A stretch of 64,000 bases of DNA from Thunnus maccoyii. Lineage: Eukaryota > Chordata > Actinopteri > Scombriformes > Scombridae. Under the pieces are notes generated by a model. The model was not told the origin of the DNA, ran no database searches, and was given only the letters and a program-made list of their open reading frames with translations. Below are positions 23,480 through 35,716 of this stretch, in pieces. The stretch's first letter is position 1. The number at the start of each line of letters is the position of its first letter. Where the stretch lies: positions 9,355,001-9,419,000 of the forward strand of contig NC_056540.1 in assembly GCF_910596095.1 (NCBI RefSeq), in the 5' to 3' direction. The translations under genes and the position numbers were made by a program.

Positions 23480-26400
23480 GCTGAAAGACAGGCACTAAAA
23501 TAACCTCTGTTCCAGCTGGTGGACTGCTGAGGCTCCTGCTGGGCTGTTTTAATGGAGAAAATTAGCCAAGCAGAAAGGTGGATCCTGTTTGTTATGCTCC
23601 ACTGTCCCCCTTCCACACAGTCGGCCAAGGAGGTATCCTCTGTTGTCCTCTCTCTCTGTCTCTCTGAGCTCTCTTGACACTGTGTATCTCCACCAGCTGC
23701 TGCTGCCTTCATACATCCCTCTCCTCCTGCCTCCCTCCTCTGCCAGGCACAGATACAGGACATATATCACACACACAACAGGAGCAGTACTCTCCAGTTT
23801 TCTCTAAGGATTCGGGTTTTTTTTAACTTTACAGGCCAGTGTTTTAGCATCATTCCCTTCTCATCTCGTTTACTTTGCCCCCGCTCCTGCAAGTGTGCTC
23901 ACCAGCAACTAGCCATATCCCACCCGCAAGAGAATGTCAAAGCAGGAATGAGATGGAGAAAAAAAAAAAAAAAGGTGCAAACAAACGAGAGGTTTGCATG
24001 ATTCAGGAGTCAGACTGAACAGAGAGAGAGATTGAGAGAAAACGCGAGTGAGAGGTGAGAGAGTGAAGGATGAGAGAGGATATGCAGAGGGGTGAAAAGC
24101 TTCTTTGTTCTGGATGCCCTTGAGACAGCTGACATCGCCACAATAAGACCTTCTTTCAGAGGGAAAGAGAGGGAGTCAGAGCAAAAGAGAGAGAAGAGAA
24201 AGAGGGCAGGATTTAGTACTTTTGGCATACCGAACTGGTAGTAATAGTGGAGATAGTAGTAGAAGTGGTGTCACTGTTATGTGAGAGTGTGCATGTGCCT
24301 GTATTTTTTAAAAAGGAAATCTTGCTTTTAATACATCATTCCTATTAGCTATTTACTATTGGAACCTGTAGCTGAAGCCAATTTGCAGAACATGCTTGAT
24401 ACGTTCCAGATCAGGTGAGAAATTAGGACAAATATAATGAAAATACCCACAAAAAAAAAGGAGCCAGTCATGCTAACTTACTGGGGGTGTAGGGATAGAG
24501 GGGGTCATATATGTTGTTCAGATTGACACAAATCAGATTTTTTTCTGCTATATCAATAAAATTGACTTCTTACATAGAGACATGGCCAGTCCAGAGAGTG
24601 CAGTGTGATAATTCACAAAGTTAGCATGAATGCTAAGTTTCCTGTGTTCCAAAGTAAACTTCCATTTCACTACAACTTGGGTCTAATTCTCATAGTTTGA
24701 GCCATCATTTCTACCAGTTGTTATAACATTGTACTCATCAAAGTAATTGCTGATATCTGGGAATGCAGTGACATCACTAAAGAGTAAAGTCTAATGGGGC
24801 AAGAAACACGAGCAGTCAGACGGTCATAGAGCTATTAAACCGACACCCAGGATAGCCTAACCTATATTATCACCCAAACTGTCCGTTGTAAACATCATCA
24901 CAGTTTACATACTTGTGTAGGTGGGTGTGCACACATAATTTTCCTATGCAATGAGGGGTTATTACCATACTGCATTCCAGGGAAAGTCACTCATCGGGTG
25001 CATACGCCCAAAAGGTTTTTTCAGGCCTTCTTAGACTTCCGTATTTTTGGGCCCATTGAGCATGAGCACAAGAGTATCTCTAGTCTGAGCCAGCTGACAC
25101 ATGAATTTCATGATAAATGCACTGGATCCTCTAGACTTTTCAAATTTTATTGGACCTAATGGACAGTCATTTGTTTCTGTTTTTGTTTTGTTTTTTGTTA
25201 TAAAAATGTATTCATTGTTTTGCAGCCACTTCTTTTCTGATTTTTGTGTACAGGGAAAAAGTCCAGCAGTGGGTGTCCTGTGATTCCGCTTTACTGAAAG
25301 TGATCACTACTCCGAAATCACTTCACAGCCAAGCCCTGTTCTTGGGTGCTCACTTTTTACAGATATTTTTGTTGCGCTCACATTCGTGTTTAACTCCAAA
25401 ATCACAGCAAATAATTAGAAGGTCGATAGCACTTAACCCCACTAGCAGACATACAGAAGGAGGTTAGGAAGATTAAAATTATATTTTCTTTCCTGCGAAA
25501 ACAACCCTGAGATGCTTCTAGTTTTTACTGCAATTCTGTCCAACTTCTTACTTGCTGCTGAGCTTTTGTCACATCCTGCATCTGCACCAAACACACACAT
25601 ACACACACACACACACACAAACACACATGAGAAATCTGAGAGTGTGTTAGACCTCTCTTCCTCCTCACCCAGAGTTCCTGGCCCCAGGGGGTGGAGGGTC
25701 TCTTCACCCGTCTCACACATCCAACCCAAACACACAGCAACCCACACATACATGCATGAAGACAAAAAGCACACACACACTGGCAGCAGACCACATCAGA
25801 GGGGGTCCATTCCTCCCAAGTCCACAGGTCTCTGGATAAACATATTATTCTGGATTAAATGTTTCCCATATTTGTTATTCTTCCCTTCGAGACTCCAGGT
25901 GGAATTGGTACGAAACCAAAAATCATACATGCATTCCTTTGAATGAAAGAGCGGGCCGAGGGAACGCTCCGAAAGGGGAACGAGAATTCCCTTTCGAGCG
26001 AGAACTTGTAACAACATTTGTGCAGATTCTTCGATTGCCCCAGATTCTTCATTACACGTCTAACAAAGACTGCGCTGTGTTGTCGAGAAGTGGTCTTTTC
26101 CCCCTGCAAACCGTGCCGCGCCGCTTACCAGCATTCTCTACAACATCAGGAAGTGTGTGTGCTCGGTGGAGGGCCGCTGCTGGCTCTGAATCTGATCCAA
26201 TTGGTTCAAGAGGCACTGATCCTCGCTGGGACGCCACAGTGTGTGTGTGTGTGTGTGTGTGTTTTACTCTCATACAGTTTGAATAGAGATAGAAGGTGAC
26301 AGCTGAGCAGCAGCTTCAGGCCTAAATTGAGGCCTAAATTGAAGACTTCAGAGGCAGAAGGTGATGATGGTCCAGTACTGCTCAATTATGCAATTATGTC

Positions 26401-27078
26401 CAAATTACTGCCAGAGCCTCTCGCCCTATCAGAACCCAGGTTGTAGCCTTGAGCGAGCCACTCGTGCGAGAAGTGTTGATGTGTGGTGAGAGATCACAGA
26501 CTGACCACCTATAGCCCTAGTGGTCATGGTAACATAATATGAGCCATAATGGTGGATGGACGGATGGAGCCACATGTTGCAGGTAGACCTGGGAGCAGAT
26601 TATCATCTCTTCTATCAAACACTAATCAATAAATTAACAAATTCCTGAATTTTCATGAGCAAGGTTAGCACTCTCAGGTTGTGGAGCTCCATTTTAAGAT
26701 TCAAATATTTGCAGTCGACACATCATCCTGTCACAACTGTGTCAGAACATCATGCACAATCTGATGCTCTTGAATGATCTCTGCATCAAACGTTAGCTCC
26801 CTGCATACTAATGCAACCGTGGGCAACAGCAGAGGCACACAATGAGCTGCAATCAGAGCGTTCTTCCTATCATGTTTATTTTTGTAAACTGCGCAGCCCC
26901 AACTTTGCGCAGCGGTGGGACGTGTGTTGTGGACAGAGTGTTCTCGCCGCAGTGTGTTTGATGTCTCTCTTTCTCTCTCTCTCTCTGGACCCTGGAGACA
27001 TTCCTCATGCATAATCGCTGTGTGTCTTTCTGATCTGCCTCTACTGCTGGTGGAGGTTAATGCACAGAGCTGCACACA

Positions 27079-27116
<38 letters not shown>

Positions 27117-27511
27117 TATATAAATTAGAGGCAATTCTCAAGCAAAACACAACAATCCGATTTTCCCACAAATAGCAAAGAATAAAGCAAGCAAAGGCAG
27201 AGAAGGTGTTTTGTAATGTTTATTGATGTGATAGAACCAGTACAGATCTCCAGGCTGCTTCCATCTACTCACATAAGTTGAATTATGTCATTTGCTAAAC
27301 AAGTCAATTGAATATGGTGTTGTAAACACAGTTGCACTGTGCTCAGCCTAATAAAACCATCTACTCCTGTAATTCATCATCCTTTACCATACATTAAGCT
27401 GGGAATCAAGGGGAAGTGATGTGATTGGAGGGAGGAAAGCAACGCTCCTGTACTGGCTTAGTATTCTGGTGAGGACTCTAACTGTAGAGCAGAGGGGGCA
27501 AAGGGGTCATG

Positions 27512-27513
<2 letters not shown>
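19736..27513. other. Intergenic desert, repeats and possible regulatory patches
   Basis: No gene seen. Microsatellites lie at 23441-23478 (CA), 25594-25620 (CA), 26239-26262 (GT) and 27079-27113 (CA), with A-runs at 19939-19958 and 23960-23974. A CpG-rich patch without other explanation lies at 25945-26130. Short open frames here change strand freely and have no family resemblance. Confidence 0.55.

Positions 27514-27590
<77 letters not shown>
27514..27590 (+). repeat. Uninterrupted (GT)n microsatellite, about 38 units
   Basis: 77 bases of pure GT. Long alternating purine-pyrimidine tracts can adopt Z-DNA and are usually length-polymorphic. Confidence 0.97.
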
Positions 27591-27591
<1 letters not shown>

Positions 27592-28106
27592 CGGCAGCAT
27601 CACCAGTCCTCCAGGGCTCAGCAGGCTAATTAATAATGAATCCCAGAGAGTCTGTGTTTGAAATGCAGATGTGCAACTGCCGGCTCCGCCTGCTCCTTCA
27701 GAGGGACCTGTGTGTGTGTGTGTATGTGTGTGTGTGAGAGGGTTTGCGGGCCACAGGGGAAAGTATGTTGGCTGGTTGTTTAGCTGTGGCAAAGAACTTG
27801 CAGATATTCTGCATGAAATTCACCTGGGCTGCTCATCACGGTTAATGTCGACCATGTTCGATTTTTGAACTAGAAAAAAAAGAGAGAAAGAACTGTGGAA
27901 GATCTTTTCTCCCTCAGCTGATGTTCCCATCTGTCCTCTTCTCTTCCTCGCTAGTGCCAGCAGAGGCCTCAACCCCAAGCTCTTCTCTGCTTTCAGCACA
28001 GAAGAGGAGAAGAAGAAGGAGGATGTGGAAGAGGAGCTGGAGAGGGGCTGAAGAGCATACATTTCTATAGACTCTTCTTCACTGCACTCTGTTTGGTAAA
28101 CTGTGT

Positions 28107-28137
28107 GTGTGCGTGCGTGTGTGCCTGTGTGTGTGTG

Positions 28138-28220
<83 letters not shown>
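28107..28220 (+). repeat. (GT)n microsatellite, 80 bp pure core
   Basis: The pure core is 28141-28220 (40 units), preceded by an interrupted section with GCGTGC and GCCTGT units. It faces a CA tract at 28318-28410. Confidence 0.97.
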
Positions 28221-28221
<1 letters not shown>

Positions 28222-28314
28222 GTGTTGGAGCAGTAATGTTATGTAGATTTATACCAACATTGGCTCCTTCACTGACCCAGCGACAATATAGTAGCCTCTC
28301 CACAAACAGCACCT

Positions 28315-28317
<3 letters not shown>

Positions 28318-28409
<92 letters not shown>

Positions 28410-28410
28410 A
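28318..28410 (+). repeat. (CA)n microsatellite, interrupted
   Basis: About 90 bases of CA with two TCA interruptions. It is the reverse complement of the GT tract at 28141-28220, with about 97 bases between. Confidence 0.97.
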
Positions 28411-28596
28411 GGCGAGTGTGGGTGAATAATCTCTCTGACAAACATTCCCTTTGTTTGAGGGAAGGCAAGAAGGACAAACAGTTTCAATTTTGTTCAGGTG
28501 TTTCAAATTCTTGCAGATAATAAAAAATAATATTGCAACAATTGCTTTTACAAAGTGTTTCTTCTCTGAGCGCAAAGAGGAGACATTTTCAGGAGT

Positions 28597-28644
28597 GGGG
28601 TGGGGTTGTGGGGTTGTGGGGTAGAGGGGAAGGGGGGGGGGGGG
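28597..28644 (+). other. G-quadruplex motif, six G-runs of four or more
   Basis: GGGG runs separated by loops T, TTGT, TTGT and TAGA, then AA and a final run of 13 G. This exceeds the standard four-run, loop 1-7 pattern and predicts several alternative quadruplexes on the plus strand. Confidence 0.85.
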
Positions 28645-29627
28645 TCTGACCTCGGGTGTGTGTTGTTTTGACTGAATTCATTTTCTAATTAACTAGAAAC
28701 CAAAATAATTTTACGCTGGAATTTGCATCATAGTTGGAATACTAATATCCAGACAGTTTCTGGGTGAAGGCCTGACACATTTTTATTGAAGCTCCTCATT
28801 GCAGTTTGGTGCCTTTGAGTCGCTCTGGGAAATTAAATTACTTCAATTTTACAACTTAATCTGATAAAAAAAATAAAAAAAAATCCATAGTGTTTAAAGT
28901 TTTTCTTTACTGTCAGAAAGCTGTGTTGACGGTCGATAAAATGGCACTGCGCTTCATACTTCCATATATCATATTTATTTTGATTTCCCCATGGATCCAT
29001 AATATCTGTATATTTCTAGCACGCGGATCTGCTGCACATTTGCAAAAGTGAAACATTTCATAATCAGAGCGGTTCGGTGTATTTAAAACGACTTAATATG
29101 TTGTTACTAATATCTGAAGTAATAGGTGCATCTTATTTCTTCTTTTTTTTAAAAAACAATCACACTCATCTAATCACTGGAATCAGAAAAGTAAATCTGT
29201 TATCTTCTATTAATATCCTCTATTAATTGTTTCCACTCAACGCTGCTGATAAGTGAAACAAAAATCTTTGTTAAAAATACATCAAGAAAAAGGAGGAAAT
29301 TATATCGCAGAAATAAGAGTTCAATGGCCTAAAATCTTCTGAATTTGTCCCCAAGTTTATTATGCTGTGATGATCCATTTATTGGTTGTAAGATGGGCTA
29401 AATTTTCCAAGTCATAGATGTCATGACTGAAGTCTTTTTCTCGCTGGATTTCGACGGAAAACTGCAATTTCAGTCCAATCCTGCAGCTCTAAACCGCAGC
29501 CGAACACAGCACTTTGAGGCAAAACATCCATTTTCCCCGTGATTTTCAAAAAACTCTGAAGACTTCATTCTGAACTTGTTGAAAAGCAAAAAGCCTGCAA
29601 ATACTGAACTCACTTTCACAGACTACA

Positions 29628-29659
<32 letters not shown>

Positions 29660-29807
29660 TACACACACACACACCAAACACGCGCAGCGGGCCCTCATGC
29701 ATTATGAATGTACATTTACACTTGTGCGCTCTCATGGGATGAGCTCCAGCTTCATATACATTCACTTATTGGTGTGTCCAATGTATTTCCACCTCTTAAC
29801 CCCTGTT

Positions 29808-29858
<51 letters not shown>

Positions 29859-32800
29859 CAGAGGTGAATGTTACATGACTGACAGCTGGACATGTAGGAT
29901 GGCCTGCTCGTTTCTCCCCCGACAAGCAAAAACAGACGTTTTTGTTTCAAGTTTATCATGAAAACAAACGGCTTGTCAACAGAATGATGTGGGATTAGTT
30001 TCGGGTTTACTTTTGAAAGGACCGTCTTGTTCAAACACGGTGTCACTGTCCTTTATTAGCGACGTCACGGGCTAATGGGAATATCGATTTTACTGTCTGG
30101 GAGCCTGTGAAGTGTGTGTCGCGGCTGTCAGAGATGAGAGAACAACTAAGTTTAAATTCAGAGATGACAAGAAGGCTTGGGTTTATTTTAAGTGTTAAGC
30201 GGTAATTCTTTACCAAAAATCAAACCATAAATTGCACGATAAGTGATTTAGTTAATTATAAATTATTATTATATCACAGTATCTTTTAATTTCGTTAAGA
30301 TCAGGCGCGCACTTCATAATAAATCTGTAAGGCCAGTAAGAGATCAATCTGAATTGAAGTGTTTCGATTGTAAAAGCTTTAACTTGTGTCCATATCTGGC
30401 ACACAGATTCAGAGGTTTAGGCTTCATGGGGAAAGTTTGCAAAGGTCATGACACCAAGTGACAGGTCCCGCCCTGAGGCCCAGTGCTGTCTCAATAGCAG
30501 ACTAAACCTGATTTATATATAAGCTTCAGGCTGCTGCACTGAACCCGGAGGGGAAAGCATTTAGCCATGTGTGTCAACTAAAAAAATAACAACCAGAAAA
30601 CATCCCGCTACTGAGAGCCGCACATTCAGACCCTCCATAACAAACTCCAGTGACCTTTTCTTAATTTTTAGAAAGAAATAACAACAGCAAAACTGAGTCA
30701 CTATGTTTAAATCTTATAGGAATAATGACGACGTCAGGACATACTATAAGTCGGCCTGTTCAAAATTCTAAATTCACAGAAACGCAGACACACCAAACCT
30801 CCACAGGAAAATTATACATTTTGTCCCTAGTTTGTTTTCTCAACCGACAGCATAACAGCATGGTGCTCTGGCAACATGAGCTATAACGCTCTCCAACTGT
30901 GATGCAGCACAAATATTCCTGTTTTGTAAATGACAGTATGTTACAGACTGGAGCCAAGAATAGATTACAGCCTCTAACGCTTTAAAATAATAACTTTAAT
31001 AACAATTCAGCATCCTTATCACTATGTTTGATTAAAGCTTTATAATGTAAATTAATTAAATACAAATGTTAAGTCCTTAGAAGATTTGTTTCTATGGAAA
31101 AAGACAAAAGACAAAAAAATATATATATTTCTGTGAATAGACTATATTTTTGTCTCTCCTTTGCTTCATTAGGATCACGCTCTGGAGGTCATAGTTTGCC
31201 AATCTTTTTTATTTACTCCACTGCCTGAGAGGAAAACATGGTTGTATATAATTACCATAAGATTCTCTCAAAGCCTCCAAATAAGCACCAACAAGCTGCC
31301 AAACAAGCACAACCACAAACTATCATTTGACAAAGACGAAAATTAAAGAAATTATGAGTCATTAGTTTTTCTTATTGAGCAGTAATGTGCACCTTGGTAG
31401 GAGAGAGCCTGCAGTGCTGCATGGTGTAAGTGTAGCAGGGCTGGCTCGGGTTATCTGTGAATGGGCTCTTTATTGGAGGCGCGGAGCGGGGATTTGCCTT
31501 TTATTCGCCTCGCTATGGAAACGCGCTCGACGGCAGAAAAATGTTGATGTGAATAAAAGGAATCGGCACAAGGAGCGTTTCTAGAGAAGCATCTGTTACA
31601 CTTAGAAACTTAGACTATCGAGAGCAATACAACCCCCTCTCCAAGTCCCTCTTCATGTCCGCTTTATGCTTCCAAAATGCAGACTTAAAAATTATGAAGC
31701 CTGTATATTTTTTTTCCTCTCTAACGTGCGTAAAACCAGTTGAGAATTTTCCAAAAACCTCAAGATTTGTAAATATCGGTTTCACAGGGCTCATCAAATT
31801 ATTCTGTTGACTAGATTTTTTTTTTTTTTAGTGGAGAATTTATCATCCAAAATCAAATCGCTTTGACATGTCATTTAATATGACATGTAGACTGTAAAAA
31901 CACACTGAAATACCACTGCTATTGCTCAGTAAATTTGCTAAATTTCTACGTATTATACTGCACATAATTTCATCCCATATACTCAAAACGAAGCTATCCA
32001 GTTCAGCAAACTAGGCCACTAGAACAACACTGGCATCCACATCAAATATTCAGCCACTTTCAATGAAGTTTCAAAGAGCAAACAACATGAAGAATTTACA
32101 CAAAAACACCACACAGGGATTAGAATACGAGCAAAACAACAAACAATAACAATATAAATATGATGAATTATTTCCTATCCACCCTACAGGCCTACAGGCT
32201 ACCCTACATAAAGCTTCAGAGCAGAGGTTGCCCTGTCATCACCCTTCCCCTCACTGCCGCTGTCTGTCATTCCTCCGGTTACCGAGGCCGGTCCACCCGC
32301 AGCGGCCCTGTCCACACATCCAGCCCCGCGGTCAGCTCACCTGCTCCGGCCTCCTCTGTGTCTTATTCTCCACAAGCAGCTCCTCGGCTCAGCGCTCTTT
32401 AATGACTTTCTGGTGGCTGCAGCCTTCTTTTATTTCTCCTAAATGTATGAAAATGTATGCAAATTTAAATCAAGCTTAACCTGGGAGCTCCGGCAATATA
32501 TTTAATGGAATTTCAAACCAATAAGGAGACCGGGACGCAGTCTTCTAATGGCAAATATAATTACGCAGCTAAGTTAGCTCTTAGATATGCAGATAGATCT
32601 TTTTCAAGTCTGAGAGGAGCTGACGAGATTCTTAAAAGAGTGAAAGTACGGGTGTGTAGTACGTTGGGACACGTTTACTTATTTGAGAAAATGTAAAAAT
32701 GATGAAGTTTTAGATGATAAATGTGCCTGATGAACACATGATTCCAGAATAGCAGCAAAAAGAATGAGTTTAGTTCATCAAGGAAATGTTATATTTAAAG

Positions 32801-33080
32801 TCTCTTATGGAAATCTTATTTTAAAGACTAACAAATTACAGCTGTAGGCCCACAACGTGCCTTATTTTTGTCTGACCAAAATAGATATGGATATCGGATG
32901 GCCCGTGCGTAAAACACTTTTGCGTAAAACACTATCTTGAGACGTGGCATCATATAAACACCTGAGGAAGTATTCTCTAAAAGTTAATAATTAGCAGTGA
33001 GAACTGCTTTGGGTCTGATTGTATCCTTCTAAATTAAGTGCTGGCACGTCTAACAAATGCCATTGCGCTTTATCTCCTCC
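28645..33080. other. Proximal upstream region of pou3f4, no gene
   Basis: Mostly unique AT-rich sequence with few repeats apart from CA tracts at 29637-29676 and 29811-29857. It has many TAAT/ATTA cores, an octamer ATTTGCAT at 28721-28728, ATGCAAAT at 32457-32464 and a TATA-like TATATATAAG at 30514-30523. Low repeat content beside a developmental gene suggests conserved noncoding elements, but this needs alignment. Confidence 0.5.
32457..32464 (+). promoter_or_regulatory. Consensus POU octamer ATGCAAAT
   Basis: An exact octamer 993 bp upstream of the pou3f4 start codon. About two to four exact octamers are expected by chance in this window, so only the position makes it noteworthy. Confidence 0.4.
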
Positions 33081-33179
33081 TTCGCACGCGCTCAAGGGTG
33101 ACAGGAGCAGCAATAAACTCGCGCGTAAATCAGCTGGAAACTTTAATTAATAAACAGGAACTGCGCTCCACGCGCACAT

Positions 33180-33456
33180 CGTTCCACAGCCAGACCCACT
33201 GGACCAGCACTCCGACTCACTTCCGGTTCGACTGCCTGTAACCCTTTCCTATCCTCGGCTCTCCCAGAGGCGGAGGTTCGGGTATCTGCGCCGTCATTGG
33301 TGGAAACGCGTCGTCACTGCGGCTCAGTCGGACTGTGAGTGGCGGTGGAGGCTGTCAGTCACTGCCAGGCTGCTGCCGAGACTCCAGAGAGAGGGAGATG
33401 TCAGAGGCTGAGCTGCTCCCTCCTTTCAGTAGCACTAGTGGGGTTCAGCAGCCAGC
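33180..33456 (+). promoter_or_regulatory. pou3f4: Putative pou3f4 promoter and 5' UTR
   Basis: CpG-rich sequence directly before the start codon. Visible elements are an ETS-type ACTTCCGG (33219-33226) and an inverted CCAAT box, ATTGG (33296-33300). There is no clear TATA box within 200 bp. The start codon has A at -3 and G at +4 (AGCATGG), a strong context. A transcription start around 33330-33370 is inferred from the CCAAT position, not seen. Confidence 0.55.
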
Positions 33457-34545
33457 ATGGCCACAGCTGCCTCCAGCCCCTACACCCTGCTCAGCTCCAG
33501 TCCCATGATCCACCCGGACAGCCAGGCCATGCAGCCTGCTAGCCCCTACAGAGGACACCAGAAACTCCTCCAGAGTGACTACCTGCAGAGCGTCCAGAGC
33601 AACGGGCACCCGCTCGGGCACCAGTGGGCGAGCAGTCTGTCGGAGGGCAGCCCCTGGTCGGCCTCCATGGAGCAGCAGGACGTCAAACCGGGGCGAGAGG
33701 ACCTGCAGCTCGGCATCATCCATCACCGCTCCCCGCACGTAGCGCATCACTCCCCTCATCACAACAACCATGGCAACCACCCGGGAGCCTGGGGAACTCC
33801 GGTGTCCCACAACTCCTCCATCACCAGCGGGCAGCAGATCAACATCTACTCCCAGACGGGCTTCACTGTCAACGGCATGCTGGACCACGGTGGGCTCACA
33901 CCTCCACCCAACCCGCAGGGCCAAGGCATGCACCCGGGCCTCAGGGACACACTCAGCCCCGAGCACAGCGACCTCGGCGGGCACCACTGCCACGACCACT
34001 CCGACGAGGAGACGCCAACTTCGGACGAGCTGGAGCACTTTGCCAAGCAGTTCAAACAGCGGAGAATCAAGCTGGGCTTTACGCAGGCGGACGTGGGTTT
34101 GGCTCTGGGCACGCTGTACGGTAACGTCTTTTCCCAAACCACCATCTGCAGGTTCGAGGCTCTGCAGCTGAGCTTTAAAAACATGTGCAAACTAAAGCCG
34201 CTGCTGAACAAGTGGCTGGAGGAGGCAGACTCGTCAACAGGCAGCTCTAGCAGTATAGACAAGATAGCAGCTCAGGGGAGGAAGAGGAAGAAGAGGACGT
34301 CCATCGAGGTCAGCGTGAAGGGGGTCCTGGAGACGCACTTTCTCAAGTGTCCCAAACCCTCCGCGCAGGAGATCACCTCGCTGGCGGACTCGCTGCAGCT
34401 GGAGAAGGAGGTGGTGCGCGTGTGGTTCTGCAACCGGAGGCAGAAGGAGAAACGCATGACGCCGCCTGGAGAGCCGCCGCAACACGAGGGACCGTATTCT
34501 CACAGCGGGAGCGCGGGAGACGCCTCCTCGTGCCACGATCTCTGA
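33457..34545 (+). CDS. pou3f4: POU domain, class 3, transcription factor 4 (Brn-4)
   Basis: An intronless 362-aa POU-III transcription factor that binds octamer DNA in the nucleus. In vertebrates Brn-4 acts in neural tube, hypothalamus and inner ear, and human mutations cause X-linked deafness. Residues 1-185 are a Gly/His/Ser-rich transactivation region that begins [16 protein letters not shown] and contains the class-specific [20 protein letters not shown] and [12 protein letters not shown]. The POU-specific domain is about 186-260 ([38 protein letters not shown]) and the homeodomain about 278-337 ([22 protein letters not shown]). The C-terminus ends SSCHDL, as in mammalian POU3F4. The length is almost that of the human protein (361 aa). 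Genes pou3f1, 2 and 3 differ in the N-terminus and lack this ending. GC content is far above the flanks. Gene order with rps6ka6 and hdx supports the assignment. No defects seen. Confidence 0.98.
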   Translation: MATAASSPYTLLSSSPMIHPDSQAMQPASPYRGHQKLLQSDYLQSVQSNGHPLGHQWASSLSEGSPWSASMEQQDVKPGREDLQLGIIHHRSPHVAHHSPHHNNHGNHPGAWGTPVSHNSSITSGQQINIYSQTGFTVNGMLDHGGLTPPPNPQGQGMHPGLRDTLSPEHSDLGGHHCHDHSDEETPTSDELEHFAKQFKQRRIKLGFTQADVGLALGTLYGNVFSQTTICRFEALQLSFKNMCKLKPLLNKWLEEADSSTGSSSSIDKIAAQGRKRKKRTSIEVSVKGVLETHFLKCPKPSAQEITSLADSLQLEKEVVRVWFCNRRQKEKRMTPPGEPPQHEGPYSHSGSAGDASSCHDL

Positions 34546-35136
34546 CCGAAGCACCGGGAGGAATCCCCCCCCGGACAGACTCCCGAGCGCACGGGGCGCG
34601 CGGTGGCACCTTCCAGCCCTCGCGCCTGTCCCGTCACAGACTCCTCCAGATGCCTCCAGCACTGATCCACGACAATAACAATAACAGAGATACCTGTTCA
34701 GCCTTCGTCATTTTCTAACTGTCATGAGGGCATTACTCTATAGCGGCATATCAAACGACACATTTCAGATCACTTTTGGAGCCCGCCAAATTATTTTCTA
34801 CATCACGGATATAAATACAAAATGTGCCTAATAACCTGCCAGCGCCTTTGGTTTGTGTCACCATGTCTCATCGGCTCCATAATAATACTATAGGAATACA
34901 GTTGGGACTGATGTTTTGTTTTGATCTGTGCGGGCTTTGCTTTTGTTGTTTGATCAGTGGAGTGAAACAAATAATAATAGTGGCTCTTTCACTTTCCTTA
35001 ACTGATTTGTTTGGACACCAGAGGCCATTTTACAGTCCACCTCACGCTCCCCTCGGGCTCACAGTGCTTTATAGTTCTCAACATATTTACATTCATTATT
35101 TTGTAACATACTCGTAGCAGATCTGTAATTATTATT

Positions 35137-35150
35137 TTTGCATATGCAAA
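35137..35150. promoter_or_regulatory. Perfect 14-bp palindrome of overlapping POU octamers
   Basis: TTTGCATATGCAAA is self-complementary and overlaps the consensus octamer ATGCAAAT (35144-35151). It resembles the MORE element (ATGCATATGCAT) on which POU factors dimerise. It lies 592 bp past the pou3f4 stop codon, in the predicted 3' UTR. Confidence 0.5.
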
Positions 35151-35691
35151 TAGGCCCTCATCCCAGTTGTAGAGGTACCAACATAATAGCACTTGGAGGG
35201 TTGTTTTTTTTTTGTTTTTGTTTTTGTTTTATTAAATCCCTCCCTTATGGCCTGTAGCTTATGAAGCCACACACAGTTACAGTTATTTATAAATTAATGT
35301 ATTTGATTTCAATCATCTCCGACCATATAAACTGTGTGGACTCTTAAACAAGAGCCGTGAATAGAAAGAGGGGTTGACGACGCTATACACCTGCCTATAA
35401 TTTTATTGTACGTTCACTATCAAAATTTTATAATCTTAAATACTCCTGTTATTGGTTTATTTCTTAAGTATTTTTTCGAATATTGTACAGTTTTATATAT
35501 TACCCTTTTGAAGTCATTAATTTAAACAAATGCTCTTAGTTATTCATGCACTTAATTAGCAATGTAAAAAAACAAAAAAACAACAACAATATTTTCAGTA
35601 AGATTGAACTGTTTCGGCGGTTTTATTCCAAATTTCGATGACAGCTCAAGTAATTATTTATTTTCAGTATAAAGCTTGTATTATGTTTTGA

Positions 35692-35716
35692 AATAAACTA
35701 TGTATGTTGTAATAAA
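35692..35716 (+). terminator. pou3f4: pou3f4 polyadenylation signals (two AATAAA)
   Basis: AATAAA at 35692-35697 and again at 35711-35716, both followed by T-rich sequence. They are the first pair of canonical signals past the stop codon in a suitable context. Confidence 0.65.

Noticed and set aside
23257-23763. 168-aa minus-strand open frame
   Set aside because: It contains a translated GT/CA repeat and low-complexity CT-rich sequence; no family signature.
25442-25946. Open frames of 89-144 aa
   Set aside because: They cross CA microsatellites and lack splice or family support.
28079-28577. Open frames of 108-137 aa over the GT/CA tracts
   Set aside because: Pure dinucleotide-repeat translation (Cys-Val, His-Thr).
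33445-34137. 230-aa open frame antisense to pou3f4
   Set aside because: It is a shadow of the GC-rich pou3f4 coding sequence; no family resemblance, and the sense frame is clearly the gene.
34234-34718. Open frames over the pou3f4 homeodomain on both strands
   Set aside because: Other-frame shadows of the conserved homeodomain codons.
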